Below, one piece after another: positions 24,141 to 39,100 of a stretch of 64,000 bases of DNA (position 1 is the first letter of the stretch; each line of letters starts with the position of its first letter). Under the pieces are notes generated by a model that made no database searches, was not told where the DNA came from, and was given only the letters and a program-made list of their open reading frames with translations. Made by a program: the position numbers and the translations under genes. The DNA comes from Siphonodentalium dalli (Eukaryota > Mollusca > Scaphopoda > Gadilida > Siphonodentaliidae). Location: the NCBI GenBank assembly GCA_032622095.1, contig CP136068.1:13251729-13315728 (forward strand). The letters are read 5' to 3'.

Positions 24141-27100
24141 TTAAGAGATGTGCAAACATGACCCTATGTAATTCCTACTACCTCTGCGTGAAGCTGTGTC
24201 ATATCTATGCTAAATAAAACTGATTTTACACATTTCTTTGTTCTCGTTCCCCAGCAATCATGGTTATTTTAACCCCACTGTATCTGAAGATGGTTGATCT
24301 ACTGGGGAAATTTTGGTGGAAATTTGGGGGAAATTTTGGTGGAAATTTGTCCATGTCGTTGCCAATGATGGGAACGTCCCTTCCTAAATAAAAGAATTAA
24401 TAGTTGGGAATTGATCAGTACTGTCTGCAGTTCAACATAAACAATTATGGGTGTCTCAGGGTCATCTCATGCCGAGATTTGCCATATTTGGGAAAATTCT
24501 TAAAATATGTGGAAATTTTGGTAAAATTTGGTAATTAAACTAACAGAAGGTGCCTTTAATGGGCATGAAGCGCATGTATATAGCGGCAAAGACAATACGT
24601 GCAAATCATGTTTCAGATGATATGCTTAGTTGACCAAAATTGTCCGGTTTCTGAATAAATAGTTAGATTTTTACACCCCACCCCCCTTGCATCAGGAAGA
24701 TAGGAATTTCCAAGTGGTCGACAAGTTGGCAGCTGCATGGTTAAAAATACTCGAGACATCAAGTTTATGCTGATGGTCAGATGTCCACAAATAGATAAAG
24801 ATATCGATGTGAGGTTATTTCTCTCTTAAAGTGGCACACCAGATACAGAATAACGATAAATAAATGAAAATCTCACTAAGGTTATTAGGTGCAAATATTC
24901 CCCACTTCCTGAAAAATGGCAATAAAATCCAAATTCTGGCGTAATGTAATGTCTAACTATGTATGCTTCGCAAATCAGATCACAATTATGTCATTTTTTC
25001 ACCACCTTTGTCCATCATAAGCCGAAATACGAAAAATTCGATTTTTCTGCTTTAAGAGATGTGCAAACATGACCCTATGTAATTCCTACTACCTCTGCGT
25101 GAAGCTGTGTCATATCTATGCTAAATAAAACTGATTTTACACATTTCTTTGTTCTCGTTCCCCAGCAATCATGGTTATTTTAAACCCACTGTATCTGAAG
25201 ATGGTTGATCTACTGGGGAAATTTTGGTGGAAATTTGTCCATGTCGTTGCCAATGATGGGAACGTCCCTTCCTAAATAAAAGAATTAATAGTTGGGAATT
25301 GATCAGTACTGTCTGCAGTTCAACATAAAAAATTATGGGTGTCTCAGGGTCATCTCATGCCGAGATTTGCCATATTTGGGAAAATTCTTAAAATATGTGG
25401 AAATTTTGGTAAAATTTGGTAATTAAACTAACAGAAGGTGCCTTTAATGGGCATGAAGCGCATGTATATAGCGGCATAGACAATACGTGCAAATCATGTT
25501 TCAGATGATATGCTTAGTTGACCAAAATTGTCCGGGTTTCTGAATAAATAGTTAGATTTTTACACCCCACCCCCTTGCATCAGGAAGATAGGAATTTCCA
25601 AGTGGTCGACAAGTTGGCAGCTGCATGGTTAAAAATACTCGAGACATCAAGTTTATGCTGATGGTCAGATGTCCACAAATAGATAAAGATATCGATGTGA
25701 GGTTATTTCTCTCTTAAAGTGGCACACCAGATACAGAATAACGATAAATAAATGAAAATCTCACTAAGGTTATTAGGTGCAAATATTCCCCACTTCCTGA
25801 AAAATGGCAATAAAATCCAAATTCTGGCGTAATGTAATGTCTAACTATGTATGCTTCGCAAATCAGATCACAATTATGTCATTTTTCACCACCTTTGTCC
25901 ATCATAAGCCGAAATACGAAAAATTCGATTTTTCTGCTTTAAGAGATGTGCAAACATGACCCTATGTAATTCCTACTACCTCTGCGTGAAGCTGTGTCAT
26001 ATCTATGCTAAATAAAACTGATTTTACACATTTCTTTGTTCTCGTTCCCCAGCAATCATGGTTATTTTAACCCCACTGTATCTGAAGATGGTTGATCTAC
26101 TGGGGAAATTTTGGTGGAAATTTGTCCATGTCGTTGCCAATGATGGGAACGTCCCTTCCTAAATAAAAGAATTAATAGTTGGGAATTGATCAGTACTGTC
26201 TGCAGTTCAACATAAAAAATTATGGGTGTCTCAGGGTCATCTCATGCCGAGATTTGCCATATTTGGGAAAATTCTTAAAATATGTGGAAATTTTGGTAAA
26301 ATTTGGTAATTAAACTAACAGAAGGTGCCTTTAATGGGCATGAAGCGCATGTATATAGCGGCATAGACAATACGTGCAAATCATGTTTCAGATGATATGC
26401 TTAGTTGACCAAAATTGTCCGGGTTTCTGAATAAATAGTTAGATTTTTACACCCCACCCCCCTTGCATCAGGAAGATAGGAATTTCCAAGTGGTCGACAA
26501 GTTGGCAGCTGCATGGTTAAAAATACTCGAGACATCAAGTTTATGCTGATGGTCAGATGTCCACAAATAGATAAAGATATCGATGTGAGGTTATTTCTCT
26601 CTTAAAGTGGCACACCAGATACAGAATAACGATAAATAAATGAAAATCTCACTAAGGTTATTAGGTGCAAATATTCCCCACTTCCTGAAAAATGGCAATA
26701 AAATCCTAATTCTGGCGTAATGTAATGTCTAACTATGTATGCTTCGCAAATCAGATCACAATTATGTCATTTTTCACCACCTTTGTCCATCATAAGCCGA
26801 AATACGAAAAATTCGATTTTTCTGCTTAAGAGATGTGCAAACATGACCCTATGTAATTCCTACTACCTCTGCGTGAAGCTGTGTCATATCTATGCTAAAT
26901 AAAACTGATTTTACACATTTCTTTGTTCTCGTTCCCCAGCAATCATGGTTATTTTAACCCCACTGTATCTGAAGATGGTTGATCTACTGGGGAAATTTTG
27001 GTGGAAATTTGTCCATGTCGTTGCCAATGATGGGAACGTCCCTTCCTAAATAAAAGAATTAATAGTTGGGAATTGATCAGTACTGTCTGCAGTTCAACAT

Positions 27101-30100
27101 AAAAAATTATGGGTGTCTCAGGGTCATCTCATGCCGAGATTTGCCATATTTGGGAAAATTCTTAAAATATGTGGAAATTTTGGTAAAATTTGGTAATTAA
27201 ACTAACAGAAGGTGCCTTTAATGGGCATGAAGCGCATGTATATAGCGGCATAGACAATACGTGCAAATCATGTTTCAGATGATATGCTTAGTTGACCAAA
27301 ATTGTCCGGGTTTCTGAATAAATAGTTAGATTTTTACACCCCACCCCCCTTGCATCAGGAAGATAGGAATTTCCAAGTGGTCGACAAGTTGGCAGCTGCA
27401 TGGTTAAAAATACTCGAGACATCAAGTTTATGCTGATGGTCAGATGTCCACAAATAGATAAAGATATCGATGTGAGGTTATTTCTCTCTTAAAGTGGCAC
27501 ACCAGATACAGAATAACGATAAATAAATGAAAATCTCACTAAGGTTATTAGGTGCAAATATTCCCCACTTCCTGAAAAATGGCAATAAAATCCAAATTCT
27601 GGCGTAATGTAATGTCTAACTATGTATGCTTCGCAAATCAGATCACAATTATGTCATTTTTCACCACCTTTGTCCATCATAAGCCGAAATACGAAAAATT
27701 CGATTTTTCTGCTTTAAGAGATGTGCAAACATGACCCTATGTAATTCCTACTACCTCTGCGTGAAGCTGTGTCATATCTATGCTAAATAAAACTGATTTT
27801 ACACATTTCTTTGTTCTCGTTCCCCAGCAATCATGGTTATTTTAACCCCACTGTATCTGAAGATGGTTGATCTACTGGGGAAATTTTGGTGGAAATTTGT
27901 CCATGTCGTTGCCAATGATGGGAACGTCCCTTCCTAAATAAAAGAATTAATTGTTGGGAATTGATCAGTACTGTCTGCAGTTCAACATAAACAATTATGG
28001 GTGTCTCAGGGTCATCTCATGCCGAGATTTGCCATATTTGGGAAAATTCTTAAAATATGTGGAAATTTTGGTAAAATTTGGTAATTAAACTAACAGAAGG
28101 TGCCTTTAATGGGCATGAAGCGCATGTATATAGCGGCATAGACAATACGTGCAAATCATGTTTCAGATGATATGCTTAGTTGACCAAAATTGTCCGGGTT
28201 TCTGAATAAATAGTTAGATTTTTACACCCCACCCCCCTTGCATCAGGAAGATAGGAATTTCCAAGTGGTCGACAAGTTGGCAGCTGCATGGTTAAAAATA
28301 CTCGAGACATCAAGTTTATGCTGATGGTCAGATGTCCACAAATAGATAAAGATATCGATGTGAGGTTATTTCTCTCTTAAAGTGGCACACCAGATACAGA
28401 ATAACGATAAATAAATGAAAATCTCACTAAGGTTATTAGGTGCAAATATTCCCCACTTCCTGAAAAATGGCAATAAAATCCTAATTCTGGCGTAATGTAA
28501 TGTCTAACTATGTATGCTTCGCAAATCAGATCACAATTATGTCATTTTTCACCACCTTTGTCCATCATAAGCCGAAATACGAAAAATTCGATTTTTCTGC
28601 TTAAGAGATGTGCAAACATGACCCTATGTAATTCCTACTACCTCTGCGTGAAGCTGTGTCATATCTATGCTAAATAAAACTGATTTTACACATTTCTTTG
28701 TTCTCGTTCCCCAGCAATCATGGTTATTTTAACCCCACTGTATCTGAAGATGGTTGATCTACTGGGGAAATTTTGGTGGAAATTTGTCCATGTCGTTGCC
28801 AATGATGGGAACGTCCCTTCCTAAATAAAAGAAATAATAGTTGGGAATTGATCAGTACTGTCTGCAGTTCAACATAAACAATTATGGGTGTCTCAGGGTC
28901 ATCTCATGCCGAGATTTGCCATATTTGGGAAAATTCTTAAAATATGTGGAAATTTTGGTAAAATTTGGTAATTAAACTAACAGAAGGTGCCTTTAATGGG
29001 CATGAAGCGCATGTATATAGCGGCAAAGACAATACGTGCAAATCATGTTTCAGATGATATGCTTAGTTGACCAAAATTGTCCGGGTTTCTGAATAAATAG
29101 TTAAGATTTTTACACCCCACCCCCCTTGCATCAGGAAGATAGGAATTTCCAAGTGGTCGACAAGTTGGCAGCTGCATGGTTAAAAATACTCGAGACATCA
29201 AGTTTATGCTGATGGTCAGATGTCCACAAATAGATAAAGATATCGATGTGAGGTTATTTCTCTCTTAAAGTGGCACACCAGATACAGAATAACGATAAAT
29301 AAATGAAAATCTCACTAAGGTTATTAGGTGCAAATATTCCCCACTTCCTGAAAAATGGCAATAAAATCCAAATTCTGGCGTAATGTAATGTCTAACTATG
29401 TATGCTTCGCAAATCAGATCACAATTATGTCATTTTTCACCATCATAAGCCGAAATACGAAAAATTCGATTTTTCTGCTTTAAGAGATGTGCAAACATGA
29501 CCCTATGTAATTCCTACTACCTCTGCGTGAAGCTGTGTCATATCTATGCTAAATAAAACTGATTTTACACATTTCTTTGTTCTCGTTCCCCAGCAATCAT
29601 GGTTATTTTAAACCCACTGTATCTGAAGATGGTTGATCTACTGGGGAAATTTTGGTGGAAATTTGTCCATGTCGTTGCCAATGATGGGAACGTCCCTTCC
29701 TAAATAAAAGAATTAATAGTTGGGAATTGATCAGTACTGTCTGCAGTTCAACATAAAAAATTATGGGTGTCTCAGGGTCATCTCATGCCGAGATTTGCCA
29801 TATTTGGGAAAATTCTTAAAATATGTGGAAATTTTGGTAAAATTTGGTAATTAAACTAACAGAAGGTGCCTTTAATGGGCATGAAGCGCATGTATATAGC
29901 GGCATAGACAATACGTGCAAATCATGTTTCAGATGATATGCTTAGTTGACCAAAATTGTCCGGGTTTCTGAATAAATAGTTAGATTTTTACACCCCACCC
30001 CCTTGCATCAGGAAGATAGGAATTTCCAAGTGGTCGACAAGTTGGCAGCTGCATGGTTAAAAATACTCGAGACATCAAGTTTATGCTGATGGTCAGATGT

Positions 30101-33100
30101 CCACAAATAGATAAAGATATCGATGTGAGGTTATTTCTCTCTTAAAGTGGCACACCAGATACAGAATAACGATAAATAAATGAAAATCTCACTAAGGTTA
30201 TTAGGTGCAAATATTCCCCACTTCCTGAAAAATGGCAATAAAATCCAAATTCTGGCGTAATGTAATGTCTAACTATGTATGCTTCGCAAATCAGATCACA
30301 ATTATGTCATTTTTCACCACCTTTGTCCATCATAAGCCGAAATACGAAAAATTCGATTTTTCTGCTTTAAGAGATGTGCAAACATGACCCTATGTAATTC
30401 CTACTACCTCTGCGTGAAGCTGTGTCATATCTATGCTAAATAAAACTGATTTTACACATTTCTTTGTTCTCGTTCCCCAGCAATCATGGTTATTTTAACC
30501 CCACTGTATCTGAAGATGGTTGATCTACTGGGGACATTTTGGTGGAAATTTGTCCATGTCGTTGCCAATGATGGGAACGTCCCTTCCTAAATAAAAGAAT
30601 TAATAGTTGGGAATTGATCAGTACTGTCTGCAGTTCAACATAAAAAATTATGGGTGTCTCAGGGTCATCTCATGCCGAGATTTGCCATATTTGGGAAAAT
30701 TCTTAAAATATGTGGAAATTTTGGTAAAATTTGGTAATTAAACTAACAGAAGGTGCCTTTAATGGGCATGAAGCGCATGTATATAGCGGCATAGACAATA
30801 CGTGCAAATCATGTTTCAGATGATATGCTTAGTTGACCAAAATTGTCCGGGTTTCTGAATAAATAGTTAGATTTTTACACCCCACCCCCCTTGCATCAGG
30901 AAGATAGGAATTTCCAAGTGGTCGACAAGTTGGCAGCTGCATGGTTAAAAATACTCGAGACATCAAGTTTATGCTGATGGTCAGATGTCCACAAATAGAT
31001 AAAGATATCGATGTGAGGTTATTTCTCTCTTAAAGTGGCACACCAGATACAGAATAACGATAAATAAATGAAAATCTCACTAAGGTTATTAGGTGCAAAT
31101 ATTCCCCACTTCCTGAAAAATGGCAATAAAATCCTAATTCTGGCGTAATGTAATGTCTAACTATGTATGCTTCGCAAATCAGATCACAATTGTCATTTTT
31201 CACCACCTTTGTCCATCATAAGCCGAAATACGAAAAATTCGATTTTTCTGCTTTAAGAGATGTGCAAACATGACCCTATGTAATTCCTACTACCTCTGCG
31301 TGAAGCTGTGTCATATCTATGCTAAATAAAACTGATTTTACACATTTCTTTGTTCTCGTTCCCCAGCAATCATGGTTATTTTAACCCCACTGTATCTGAA
31401 GATGGTTGATCTACTGGGGAAATTTTGGTGGAAATTTGTCCATGTCGTTGCCAATGATGGGAACGTCCCTTCCTAAATAAAAGAATTAATAGTTGGGAAT
31501 TGATCAGTACTGTCTGCAGTTCAACATAAACAATTATGGGTGTCTCAGGGTCATCTCATGCCGAGATTTGCCATATTTGGGAAAATTCTTAAAATATGTG
31601 GAAATTTTGGTAAAATTTGGTAATTAAACTAACAGAAGGTGCCTTTAATGGGCATGAAGCGCATGTATATAGCGGCATAGACAATACGTGCAAATCATGT
31701 TTCAGATGATATGCTTAGTTGACCAAAATTGTCCGGGTTTCTGAATAAATAGTTAGATTTTTACACCCCACCCCCCTTGCATCAGGAAGATAGGAATTTC
31801 CAAGTGGTCGACAAGTTGGCAGCTGCATGGTTAAAAATACTCGAGACATCAAGTTTATGCTGATGGTCAGATGTCCACAAATAGATAAAGATATCGATGT
31901 GAGGTTATTTCTCTCTTAAAGTGGCACACCAGATACAGAATAACGATAAATAAATGAAAATCTCACTAAGGTTATTAGGTGCAAATATTCCCCACTTCCT
32001 GAAAAATGGCAATAAAATCCTAATTCTGGCGTAATGTAATGTCTAACTATGTATGCTTCGCAAATCAGATCACAATTATGTCATTTTTCACCACCTTTGT
32101 CCATCATAAGCCGAAATACGAAAAATTCGATTTTTCTGCTTAAGAGATGTGCAAACATGACCCTATGTAATTCCTACTACCTCTGCGTGAAGCTGTGTCA
32201 TATCTATGCTAAATAAAACTGATTTTACACATTTCTTTGTTCTCGTTCCCCAGCAATCATGGTTATTTTAACCCCACTGTATCTGAAGATGGTTGATCTA
32301 CTGGGGAAATTTTGGTGGAAATTTGTCCATGTCGTTGCCAATGATGGGAACGTCCCTTCCTAAATAAAAGAAATAATAGTTGGGAATTGATCAGTACTGT
32401 CTGCAGTTCAACATAAACAATTATGGGTGTCTCAGGGTCATCTCATGCCGAGATTTGCCATATTTGGGAAAATTCTTAAAATATGTGGAAATTTTGGTAA
32501 AATTTGGTAATTAAACTAACAGAAGGTGCCTTTAATGGGCATGAAGCGCATGTATATAGCGGCAAAGACAATACGTGCAAATCATGTTTCAGATGATATG
32601 CTTAGTTGACCAAAATTGTCCGGGTTTCTGAATAAATAGTTAGATTTTTACACCCCACCCCCCTTGCATCAGGAAGATAGGAATTTCCAAGTGGTCGACA
32701 AGTTGGCAGCTGCATGGTTAAAAATACTCGAGACATCAAGTTTATGCTGATGGTCAGATGTCCACAAATAGATAAAGATATCGATGTGAGGTTATTTCTC
32801 TCTTAAAGTGGCACACCAGATACAGAATAACGATAAATAAATGAAAATCTCACTAAGGTTATTAGGTGCAAATATTCCCCACTTCCTGAAAAATGGCAAT
32901 AAAATCCAAATTCTGGCGTAATGTAATGTCTAACTATGTATGCTTCGCAAATCAGATCACAATTATGTCATTTTTCACCACCTTTGTCCATCATAAGCCG
33001 AAATACGAAAAATTCGATTTTTCTGCTTTAAGAGATGTGCAAACATGACCCTATGTAATTCCTACTACCTCTGCGTGAAGCTGTGTCATATCTATGCTAA

Positions 33101-36100
33101 ATAAAACTGATTTTACACATTTCTTTGTTCTCGTTCCCCAGCAATCATGGTTATTTTAACCCCACTGTATCTGAAGATGGTTGATCTACTGGGGAAATTT
33201 TGGTGGAAATTTGTCCATGTCGTTGCCAATGATGGGAACGTCCCTTCCTAAATAAAAGAATTAATAGTTGGGAATTGATCAGTACTGTCTGCAGTTCAAC
33301 ATAAAAAATTATGGGTGTCTCAGGGTCATCTCATGCCGAGATTTGCCATATTTGGGAAAATTCTTAAAATATGTGGAAATTTTGGTAAAATTTGGTAATT
33401 AAACTAACAGAAGGTGCCTTTAATGGGCATGAAGCGCATGTATATAGCGGCATAGACAATACGTGCAAATCATGTTTCAGATGATATGCTTAGTTGACCA
33501 AAATTGTCCGGGTTTCTGAATAAATAGTTAGATTTTTACACCCCACCCCCCCTTGCATCAGGAAGATAGGAATTTCCAAGTGGTCGACAAGTTGGCAGCT
33601 GCATGGTTAAAAATACTCGAGACATCAAGTTTATGCTGATGGTCAGATGTCCACAAATAGATAAAGATATCGATGTGAGGTTATTTCTCTCTTAAAGTGG
33701 CACACCAGATACAGAATAACGATAAATAAATGAAAATCTCACTAAGGTTATTAGGTGCAAATATTCCCCACTTCCTGAAAAATGGCAATAAAATCCAAAT
33801 TCTGGCGTAATGTAATGTCTAACTATGTATGCTTCGCAAATCAGATCACAATTATGTCATTTTTCACCACCTTTGTCCATCATAAGCCGAAATACGAAAA
33901 ATTCGATTTTTCTGCTTTAAGAGATGTGCAAACATGACCCTATGTAATTCCTACTACCTCTGCGTGAAGCTGTGTCATATCTATGCTAAATAAAACTGAT
34001 TTTACACATTTCTTTGTTCTCGTTCCCCAGCAATCATGGTTATTTTAACCCCACTGTATCTGAAGATGGTTGATCTACTGGGGAAATTTTGGTGGAAATT
34101 TGTCCATGTCGTTGCCAATGATGGGAACGTCCCTTCCTAAATAAAAGAATTAATAGTTGGGAATTGATCAGTACTGTCTGCAGTTCAACATAAAAAATTA
34201 TGGGTGTCTCAGGGTCATCTCATGCCGAGATTTGCCATATTTGGGAAAATTCTTAAAATATGTTGAAATTTTGGTAAAATTTGGTAATTAAACTAACAGA
34301 AGGTGCCTTTAATGGGCATGCAGCGCATGTATATAGCGGCATAGACAATACGTGCAAATCATGTTTCAGATGATATGCTTAGTTGACCAAAATTGTCCGG
34401 GTTTCTGAATAAATAGTTAGATTTTTACACCCCACCCCCCTTGCATCAGGAAGATAGGAATTTCCAAGTGGTCGACAAGTTGGCAGCTGCATGGTTAAAA
34501 ATACTCGAGACATCAAGTTTATGCTGATGGTCAGATGTCCACAAATAGATAAAGATATCGATGTGAGGTTATTTCTCTCTTAAAGTGGCACACCAGATAC
34601 AGAATAACGATAAATAAATGAAAATCTCACTAAGGTTATTAGGTGCAAATATTCCCCACTTCCTGAAAAATGGCAATAAAATCCAAATTCTGGCGTAATG
34701 TAATGTCTAACTATGTATGCTTCGCAAATCAGATCACAATTATGTCATTTTTCACCACCTTTGTCCATCATAAGCCGAAATACGAAAAATTCGATTTTTC
34801 TGCTTTAAGAGATGTGCAAACATGACCCTATGTAATTCCTACTACCTCTGCGTGAAGCTGTGTCATATCTATGCTAAATAAAACTGATTTTACACATTTC
34901 TTTGTTCTCGTTCCCCAGCAATCATGGTTATTTTAACCCCACTGTATCTGAAGATGGTTGATCTACTGGGGAAATTTTGGTGGAAATTTGTCCATGTCGT
35001 TGCCAATGATGGGAACGTCCCTTCCTAAATAAAAGAATTAATAGTTGGGAATTGATCAGTACTGTCTGCAGTTCAACATAAAAAATTATGGGTGTCTCAG
35101 GGTCATCTCATGCCGAGATTTGCCATATTTGGGAAAATTCTTAAAATATGTGGAAATTTTGGTAAAATTTGGTAATTAAACTAACAGAAGGTGCCTTTAA
35201 TGGGCATGAAGCGCATGTATATAGCGGCATAGACAATACGTGCAAATCATGTTTCAGATGATATGCTTAGTTGACCAAAATTGTCCGGGTTTCTGAATAA
35301 ATAGTTAGATTTTTACACCCCACCCCCATTGCATCAGGAAGATAGGAATTTCCAAGTGGTCGACAAGTTGGCAGCTGCATGGTTAAAAATACTCGAGACA
35401 TCAAGTTTATGCTGATGGTCAGATGTCCACAAATAGATAAAGATATCGATGTGAGGTTATTTCTCTCTTAAAGTGGCACACCAGATACAGAATAACGATA
35501 AATAAATGAAAATCTCACTAAGGTTATTAGGTGCAAATATTCCCCACTTCCTGAAAAATGGCAATAAAATCTAAATTCTGGCGTAATGTAATGTCTAACT
35601 ATGTATGCTTCGCAAATCAGATCACAATTATGTCATTTTTCACCACCTTTGTCCATCATAAGCCGAAATACGAAAAATTCGATTTTTCTGCTTTAAGAGA
35701 TGTGCAAACATGACCCTATGTAATTCCTACTACCTCTGCGTGAAGCTGTGTCATATCTATGCTAAATAAAACTGATTTTACACATTTCTTTGTTCTCGTT
35801 CCCCAGCAATCATGGTTATTTTAACCCCACTGTATCTGAAGATGGTTGATCTACTGGGGAAATTTTGGTGGAAATTTGTCCATGTCGTTGCCAATGATGG
35901 GAACGTCCCTTCCTAAATAAAAGAATTAATAGTTGGGAATTGATCAGTACTGTCTGCAGTTCAACATAAACAATTATGGGTGTCTCAGGGTCATCTCATG
36001 CCGAGATTTGCCATATTTGGGAAAATTCTTAAAATATGTGGAAATTTTGGTAAAATTTGGTAATTAAACTAACAGAAGGTGCCTTTAATGGGCCTGAAGC

Positions 36101-39100
36101 GCATGTATATAGCGGCATAGACAATACGTGCAAATCATGTTTCAGATGATATGCTTAGTTGACCAAAATTGTCCGGGTTTCTGAATAAATAGTTAGATTT
36201 TTACACCCCACCCCCCTTGCATCAGGAAGATAGGAATTTCCAAGTGGTCGACAAGTTGGCAGCTGCATGGTTAAAAATACTCGAGACATCAAGTTTATGC
36301 TGATGGTCAGATGTCCACAAATAGATAAAGATATCGATGTGAGGTTATTTCTCTCTTAAAGTGGCACACCAGATACAGAATAACGATAAATAAATGAAAA
36401 TCTCACTAAGGTTATTAGGTGCAAATATTCCCCACTTCCTGAAAAATGGCAATAAAATCCTAATTCTGGCGTAATGTAATGTCTAACTATGTATGCTTCG
36501 CAAATCAGATCACAATTATGTCACTTTTCACCACCTTTGTCCATCATAAGCCGAAATACGAAACGATTTTTCTGCTTTAGAGATGTGCAAACATGACCCT
36601 ATGTAATTCCTACTACCTCTGCGTGAAGCTGTGTCATATCTATGCTAAATAAAACTGATTTTACACATTTCTTTGTTCTCGTTCCCCAGCAATCATGGTT
36701 ATTTTAACCCCACTGTATCTGAAGATGGTTGATCTACTGGGGAAATTTTGGTGGAAATTTGTCCATGTCGTTGCCAATGATGGGAACGTCCCTTCCTAAA
36801 TAAAAGAATTAATAGTTGGGAATTGATCAGTACTGTCTGCAGTTCAACATAAAAAATTATGGGTGTCTCAGGGTCATCTCATGCCGAGATTTGCCATATT
36901 TGGGAAAATTCTTAAAATATGTGGAAATTTTGGTAAAATTTGGTAATTAAACTAACAGAAGGTGCCTTTAATGGGCATGAAGCGCATGTATATAGCGGCA
37001 TAGACAATACGTGCAAATCATGTTTCAGATGATATGCTTAGTTGACCAAAATTGTCCGGGTTTCTGAATAAATAGTTAGATTTTTACACCCCACCCCCCC
37101 TTGCATCAGGAAGATAGGAATTTCCAAGTGGTCGACAAGTTGGCAGCTGCATGGTTAAAAATACTCGAGACATCAAGTTTATGCTGATGGTCAGATGTCC
37201 ACAAATAGATAAAGATATCGATGTGAGGTTATTTCTCTCTTAAAGTGGCACACCAGATACAGAATAACGATAAATAAATGAAAATCTCACTAAGGTTATT
37301 AGGTGCAAATATTCCCCACTTCCTGAAAAATGGCAATAAAATCCAAATTCTGGCGTAATGTAATGTCTAACTATGTATGCTTCGCAAATCAGATCACAAT
37401 TATGTCATTTTTCACCACCTTTGTCCATCATAAGCCGAAATACGAAAAATTCGATTTTTCTGCTTTAAGAGATGTGCAAACATGACCCTATGTAATTCCT
37501 ACTACCTCTGCGTGAAGCTGTGTCATATCTATGCTAAATAAAACTGATTTTACACATTTCTTTGTTCTCGTTCCCCAGCAATCATGGTTATTTTAACCCC
37601 ACTGTATCTGAAGATGGTTGATCTACTGGGGAAATTTTGGTGGAAATTTGTCCATGTCGTTGCCAATGATGGGAACGTCCCTTCCTAAATAAAAGAATTA
37701 ATAGTTGGGAATTGATCAGTACTGTCTGCAGTTCAACATAAACAATTATGGGTGTCTCAGGGTCATCTCATGCCGAGATTTGCCATATTTGGGAAAATTC
37801 TTAAAATATGTGGAAATTTTGGTAAAATTTGGTAATTAAACTAACAGAAGGTGCCTTTAATGGGCATGAAGCGCATGTATATAGCGGCATAGACAATACG
37901 TGCAAATCATGTTTCAGATGATATGCTTAGTTGACCAAAATTGTCCGGGTTTCTGAATAAATAGTTAGATTTTTACACCCCACCCCCCTTGCATCAGGAA
38001 GATAGGAATTTCCAAGTGGTCGACAAGTTGGCAGCTGCATGGTTAAAAATACTCGAGACATCAAGTTTATGCTGATGGTCAGATGTCCACAAATAGATAA
38101 AGATATCGATGTGAGGTTATTTCTCTCTTAAAGTGGCACACCAGATACAGAATAACGATAAATAAATGAAAATCTCACTAAGGTTATTAGGTGCAAATAT
38201 TCCCCACTTCCTGAAAAATGGCAATAAAATCCTAATTCTGGCGTAATGTAATGTCTAACTATGTATGCTTCGCAAATCAGATCACAATTATGTCATTTTT
38301 CACCACCTTTGTCCATCATAAGCCGAAATACGAAACGATTTTTCTGCTTTAGAGATGTGCAAACATGACCCTATGTAATTCCTACTACCTCTGCGTGAAG
38401 CTGTGTCATATCTATGCTAAATAAAACTGATTTTACACATTTCTTTGTTCTCGTTCCCCAGCAATCATGGTTATTTTAACCCCACTGTATCTGAAGATGG
38501 TTGATCTACTGGGGAAATTTTGGTGGAAATTTGTCCATGTCGTTGCCAATGATGGGAACGTCCCTTCCTAAATAAAAGAATTAATAGTTGGGAATTGATC
38601 AGTACTGTCTGCAGTTCAACATAAAAAATTATGGGTGTCTCAGGGTCATCTCATGCCGAGATTTGCCATATTTGGGAAAATTCTTAAAATATGTGGAAAT
38701 TTTGGTAAAATTTGGTAATTAAACTAACAGAAGGTGCCTTTAATGGGCATGAAGCGCATGTATATAGCGGCATAGACAATACGTGCAAATCATGTTTCAG
38801 ATGATATGCTTAGTTGACCAAAATTGTCCGGGTTTCTGAATAAATAGTTAGATTTTTACACCCCACCCCCCTTGCATCAGGAAGATAGGAATTTCCAAGT
38901 GGTCGACAAGTTGGCAGCTGCATGGTTAAAAATACTCGAGACATCAAGTTTATGCTGATGGTCAGATGTCCACAAATAGATAAAGATATCGATGTGAGGT
39001 TATTTCTCTCTTAAAGTGGCACACCAGATACAGAATAACGATAAATAAATGAAAATCTCACTAAGGTTATTAGGTGCAAATATTCCCCACTTCCTGAAAA